The position numbers and the translations under genes are program-made. The notes under the pieces are model-generated. The model ran no database searches, had not been told where the DNA came from, and saw only the letters and a list, made by a program, of their open reading frames with translations. Of a stretch of 35,309 bases of DNA, positions 31,715-35,309 are shown piece by piece. The DNA is from Candidatus Zhuqueibacterota bacterium (GTDB lineage Bacteria; Zhuqueibacterota; Zhuqueibacteria; Residuimicrobiales; Krinioviventaceae): assembly GCA_016928775.1 (NCBI GenBank), contig JAFGKD010000118.1:1-35309 (forward strand). The letters are read 5' to 3'. Numbering within the stretch: the stretch's first letter is position 1; every line of letters starts with the position of its first letter.

Positions 31715-31744
31715 TAATACAAATACAAAGGAGGTGAAATTGTC

Positions 31745-32728
31745 ATGCGGCACAAACATGCTTTAATTTTTTTCGTGTCACTTTTATGTTCTCAACTTTT
31801 GGCGCAAAACCCGGATTTGCAATTGTCCCAGGAAGAACGCGAAGAGCGGCTGAAAAACTATAACAATATTTTCCCAATTTGGGGCCGCCAGGTCATTGAA
31901 AAAGGCTTTGACCTGCCTAAACCGTTTGGTATCAACGTCAACTATGTGTGGATGAACCAGCCCATTGAAATTCCGGGCATGTCGCTTGGTGTGAACGACA
32001 GCCCCCTGGCGCCCATTCAAGCCATCCAGTTCGATGACGCCGAGAGCAATGCAAATACGGTCAATGCCCGCTTTGATTTGTGGGTGCTACCGTTTTTGAA
32101 TCTCTACACCATGGTCGGCAGAGGCTGGGCGGACACGGATGTCCGCATCAAAGAACCGATCGAGTTCAGCACCGGCGTCAATCAGAGCGCCAATTATCTT
32201 GGGTTTGGTACGTCAGCGTCTATCGGGATCAAAAAGAATTTTGCCGTCTTTGATATCAACTGGGCCCGCAGTTATCTGGAGCTGCTGGACGAACCGGTCG
32301 ATGGTCGCACCATGGGCATTCGTTACGGACGGAATTTCAGATTAGGTGGACCCAAACGGCTCGCCGTATGGGTCGGCGCCATGAACGTTCACGTTGGCAG
32401 CATAACCAACGGCCAGGTCGCGCTTGCCGATGTGTTGCCGAGTGATGTACGCGACCAGCTCGCGAGTCGCGAGTACCAGAACGAAACCTGGTACAAACTG
32501 TTGCCGCCCGATAGAAAGGAAAACATTGACAATCTCGCTGACGGCATCATCGACTTTTACGACACTGGCAGCATAAGCTATTCACTGGAGAAAAAACCGG
32601 CCGCGCCGTGGAATATGGTCGTGGGCGGCAATTTTGAATTAAACCGCAGTTGGCATTTTCGCTTTGAAGTCGGTTTGATCGAGCGCTGGTCGGTGTTGTT
32701 GAATGCCTGTTATCGCCTCGATCTATAA
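31745..32728 (+). CDS. Exported outer-membrane beta-barrel protein
   Basis: This 327-residue protein has a signal peptide (ALIFFVSLLCSQLLAQ). A short acidic helical segment follows (LQLSQEEREERLKNYNNIFP). Beta strands begin at about 55: FGINVNYVWMNQPIEIPGMS, then ARFDLWVLPFLNLYTMVGRG, SANYLGFGTSASIGIKKNFA, RLAVWVGAMNVHVGS and the final WHFRFEVGLIERWSVLLNAC plus YRLDL. The pattern fits an outer-membrane barrel of about 12 strands. GGAGGTG lies 8 nt before the ATG. It closes the rightward envelope run. No close family comes to mind. Confidence 0.7.
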   Translation: MRHKHALIFFVSLLCSQLLAQNPDLQLSQEEREERLKNYNNIFPIWGRQVIEKGFDLPKPFGINVNYVWMNQPIEIPGMSLGVNDSPLAPIQAIQFDDAESNANTVNARFDLWVLPFLNLYTMVGRGWADTDVRIKEPIEFSTGVNQSANYLGFGTSASIGIKKNFAVFDINWARSYLELLDEPVDGRTMGIRYGRNFRLGGPKRLAVWVGAMNVHVGSITNGQVALADVLPSDVRDQLASREYQNETWYKLLPPDRKENIDNLADGIIDFYDTGSISYSLEKKPAAPWNMVVGGNFELNRSWHFRFEVGLIERWSVLLNACYRLDL

Positions 32729-32745
32729 TAGAGGGAAACAAAGTC

Positions 32746-32841
32746 GTAGGATGGGTCACAAATGAATTTGAAAACTGCTCATATAGCCAAAATGCGATGG
32801 ATGGTTGGACAAGAGCAAAGAGTTGGTGTGACCCATCCTAC
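32746..32841. repeat. MITE-like hairpin with GTAGGATGGGTCACA ends
   Basis: GTAGGATGGGTCACA (32746-32760) and TGTGACCCATCCTAC (32827-32841) are perfect 15-bp terminal inverted repeats around 66 bp. The interior has a 32-codon open frame of no recognisable product. The ends resemble TAGGATGGGT repeats found dispersed in many genomes; no target-site duplication is evident. Confidence 0.7.
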
Positions 32842-32910
32842 TATCAAATACCTCGATTAAAAGATGAGTAAAAACAAAAAAGCAATTGCAACCAAAAAAC
32901 GGAGAAAGAA

Positions 32911-35309
32911 ATGAAAAACATTATCCTGTCATTCATGAGCCTGGCGATGCTGTGGCTCATGATCTCTTGTTCACCCGTGCAGGAAACTTCCGCACAGGAG
33001 AAAAATGCCATTCCTTACCCGAAGGAAGAGTGGAAAGGCGTTCAGGGAAAGACCCTGGCGGAATCGAAACCCGATTTTATCGGACAACCTCAAGCGCCTG
33101 AAGGTGCGCCAAATGTCCTGGTCATTATGCTGGACGATGCCGGATACTCCAATGCAACATCCTATGGAGGCGTGATGCGCACACCGTCCTTCGACCGCAT
33201 TGGTGATGAAGGCATCCGCTATACGCACATGTCTGTGGCGGCCGTATGCTCACCGACTCGCGGTTCGTTATTGACCGGTTATAACATTCACCAGATCGGC
33301 ACCGGCATCATTTCAGAATTTGCCACCGGCTATCCGGGGTACAATTCGCAGATTGATTACACTACCCCTTCCATTGCCAAAATTTTAACCGAAAATGGTT
33401 ATGCCACTGCAGCTTTTGGTAAATGGCATAATACGCCCATGGAAGAAGCGTCCCCTGCAGGGCCATTTGAGAGCTGGCCGACAGGTATATGGGGATTTGA
33501 GTATTTCTGGGGATTCATGGGTGGTGAGACGAACCAGTTCCACCCATTATTGTACGAAAACACCACCCCTATTGAAACACCGAAAACAAATGCGGATGGA
33601 TCAACATTTCATATATCCCATGGCATGGCAGACCAGGCCATCAAGTGGCTGGACAACTGGAAAGGACTTAGGGATGTACCCTTCTTTATGTACTATACCC
33701 CGGGGGCCGTCCATGCTCCCATACAGGTGCCCAAAGAATGGAGAGATAAATATAAAGGACAATTTGATGATGGATGGCATGTCTACAGGGCGCAACAATT
33801 GGAACGTCAGAAAAAATTAGGCCTAGTTCCTGAAGACGCGGAAATGGTCGATTGGCCCGATGTCATTCCGGAATGGGATTCGTTCAGCGAAGAAGGAAAA
33901 AAATACCTGGCCAGGCAGATGGAGGTCAATGCCGCTTTTCTGGAACATGTTGATTATCATGTCGGACGGGTTATCAGCCATTTGGAGGAAATGGGTGAGC
34001 TGGATAATACACTGATCGTTTATCTTACTGCTGATAATGGTTGTACGGCAGAAGGAACGCCCACAGGGACCTTCTCGGAGCTTCTGATGCAGAACGGATT
34101 CCCACCCCTCACTATGGAGCAGCAGCTGGAAAAACTCGAAGAGTTCGGCGGGTTAGATGCCTGGGGAGGGCCGCATCTGGCGAACCATTATTCCGTGGCG
34201 TGGGCATACGCCTCATCAACCCCGTTCCAGTGGACCAAACAAATGGCATCACATTTTGGCGGCACCATGTCTGCCACAGCCATACGTTATCCGAAAGCGA
34301 TCAAGGCCAGAGGTGAATGGCGCAGACAATTTCAAAACATAACCGACCTGGTACCAACCATACTGGAAGTTACCGGCGTGCCTGCACCCGACTATGTAAA
34401 CGGACAGAAAAGAAAACCTTATCCCGGAAAATCGCTTACTTATGCATGGAACAATGCAGACGCTAAAACCAATCATCCCACGCAGTATTTTGAAATGTTA
34501 GGATTTGTTGGCTTGTACCACGAGGGATGGACCATTGCCGGGAAACCGTATCGCATCCCCTGGTCGGTGGATCCTAAAGCCATGGCAACTTTCGATCCCC
34601 TGAATACCGAATGGGAATTGTATAATATTGAAGAAGATCCGATTCAACAGGTGAATGTGGCGGATCAGTATCCTGAAAAAGTAAAAGAGCTGGCTAAATT
34701 ATTCTGGGAAGAAGCTGATAAGTATAATGTGTACCCGGTTGGCGGTTCCCTGGGCAAAATGCTTCAGCCGGAATCGAATGCACAACGGGCGGCAAAGAAA
34801 CACTGGGAACTAACACCCAATGTTTACCGTGTTCCTGAGCTGGCAGGTCCCGAGATCAAATCGACTAATTATGAAATAAATGCTTATATCACGGCTGATG
34901 AGAACACCCAGGGTGTGATTTACGCGGTCGGTGAACACATTGGTGGACAGGCGCTGTTCATTATGGATGGTAAACTGCGTTACAGCTATTCCACCCTTGG
35001 CCTTTACTGGCACGATTTTGATGGCGACGTGAAAATCCCTTATGGAGATATAAAGATCACCTTAAAACATACCATGAAAGAAGAAAGACTAAACGGCCCT
35101 TCAACCGTAGAATTTTTCATTAATGATAAAAAAGTAGGTGAAATGGATATTGCTGCGACTGTATATGGTTCTTATACCGCTCACGAAACTTTTGATATAG
35201 GCCGAGATGAAGGCCTGCCGGTGAATGAAGAGTATGAGCACCTGGGAAAATTTGAATTTACATCAGGCCAGTTGCACAAGGTGGTGTTCGACATCAAGAA
35301 TCCCGAAGA
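32911..35309 (+). CDS. Lipoprotein arylsulfatase, incomplete at the right edge
   Basis: The frame is open for 799 codons and runs off the window. The leader MKNIILSFMSLAMLWLMISC makes Cys20 a lipidation site. Asp75-Asp76 (VIMLDDAGYSN) are metal ligands, and C113-S-P-T-R in AAVCSPTRGSLLTG is the formylglycine motif. FGKWH and TADNG are further catalytic-core strings. From about residue 640 a C-terminal beta-sandwich follows (NYEINAYITADENTQGVIYA, FDGDVKIPYGDIKITLKHT), as in large arylsulfatases acting on polysaccharides or aryl sulfates. The ribosome-binding site is GGAG 6 nt upstream. It belongs functionally with the glycan enzymes at the left end, though 18 kb away, and its subfamily clearly differs from the Tat sulfatase at 2862. 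The missing 3' end is probably short. Confidence 0.9.
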   Translation, partial: MKNIILSFMSLAMLWLMISCSPVQETSAQEKNAIPYPKEEWKGVQGKTLAESKPDFIGQPQAPEGAPNVLVIMLDDAGYSNATSYGGVMRTPSFDRIGDEGIRYTHMSVAAVCSPTRGSLLTGYNIHQIGTGIISEFATGYPGYNSQIDYTTPSIAKILTENGYATAAFGKWHNTPMEEASPAGPFESWPTGIWGFEYFWGFMGGETNQFHPLLYENTTPIETPKTNADGSTFHISHGMADQAIKWLDNWKGLRDVPFFMYYTPGAVHAPIQVPKEWRDKYKGQFDDGWHVYRAQQLERQKKLGLVPEDAEMVDWPDVIPEWDSFSEEGKKYLARQMEVNAAFLEHVDYHVGRVISHLEEMGELDNTLIVYLTADNGCTAEGTPTGTFSELLMQNGFPPLTMEQQLEKLEEFGGLDAWGGPHLANHYSVAWAYASSTPFQWTKQMASHFGGTMSATAIRYPKAIKARGEWRRQFQNITDLVPTILEVTGVPAPDYVNGQKRKPYPGKSLTYAWNNADAKTNHPTQYFEMLGFVGLYHEGWTIAGKPYRIPWSVDPKAMATFDPLNTEWELYNIEEDPIQQVNVADQYPEKVKELAKLFWEEADKYNVYPVGGSLGKMLQPESNAQRAAKKHWELTPNVYRVPELAGPEIKSTNYEINAYITADENTQGVIYAVGEHIGGQALFIMDGKLRYSYSTLGLYWHDFDGDVKIPYGDIKITLKHTMKEERLNGPSTVEFFINDKKVGEMDIAATVYGSYTAHETFDIGRDEGLPVNEEYEHLGKFEFTSGQLHKVVFDIKNPE

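Noticed and set aside
32761..32859. 32-codon ORF inside the GTAGGATGGGTCACA element
   Set aside because: No ribosome-binding site, and the frame runs through the terminal repeat; it is best explained as chance within a non-coding element.

Overview
The window is a bacterial chromosome segment, most likely from the FCB superphylum (KSB1, Calditrichota, Ignavibacteria or a relative). This placement is an inference. It rests on a C-terminal FlgD-like/T9SS-type tail with a YPNPFN motif on the first protein, on families common in that group (DUF3943, DUF4136, short Omp85 barrels, LRKDV/EKT periplasmic helical proteins), and on long intergenic hairpins built from GCAGAG/CTCTGC words. No rRNA, tRNA, CRISPR array, phage gene or transposase was seen.

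Region 1 (177-14251) is a glycan-foraging cluster on alternating strands. It encodes a secreted parallel beta-helix protein with a carbohydrate-binding-like insert, a Tat-exported sulfatase, a GH38 alpha-mannosidase, a DcaP-like outer-membrane porin, a PhoD-like phosphoesterase, a GH26-like lipoprotein and a DUF5060/DUF4038 glycosidase. A second, lipoprotein sulfatase (32911 to the right edge, incomplete) resumes the theme 18 kb away. GH38, GH26-like and sulfatase genes together suggest a sulfated, mannose-containing polysaccharide. No SusC/SusD pair is present.

Region 2 (14252-18063) holds a leftward probable operon: DUF3943 envelope protein, small outer-membrane barrel, and a pentameric ligand-gated ion channel (pLGIC, the Cys-loop receptor superfamily). 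The channel's pore helix has Gly where GLIC has its selectivity-filter Glu.

Region 3 (18064-20246) is the oddest part. A TolB-like/TPR protein gene carries an apparent frameshift in an A8 tract. Its promoter and first ~25 codons are duplicated in inverted orientation at the far end of the gene, giving a decayed head-only paralog. Both promoters keep a 26-bp palindrome centred on TCATGA and a distal CTTTTCATTGGGAA block.

Region 4 (20247-32728) is a rightward run of thirteen genes. After one small helical protein, all encode exported envelope proteins: beta-barrels, DUF481, DUF4136 lipoproteins, a short Omp85 barrel, a Vps62-like fusion and a periplasmic helical protein. Adjacent genes sit in small translational blocks. 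Every wider gap holds a hairpin or palindrome: mostly long GCAGAG-, CACAGAG- or GCCAAG-type elements whose two arms match each other although the word differs between elements, plus a 54-bp near-perfect palindrome on the Omp85 stop codon.

All function calls come from reading motifs by eye, without database searches. Start codons were chosen from ribosome-binding sites and signal peptides.
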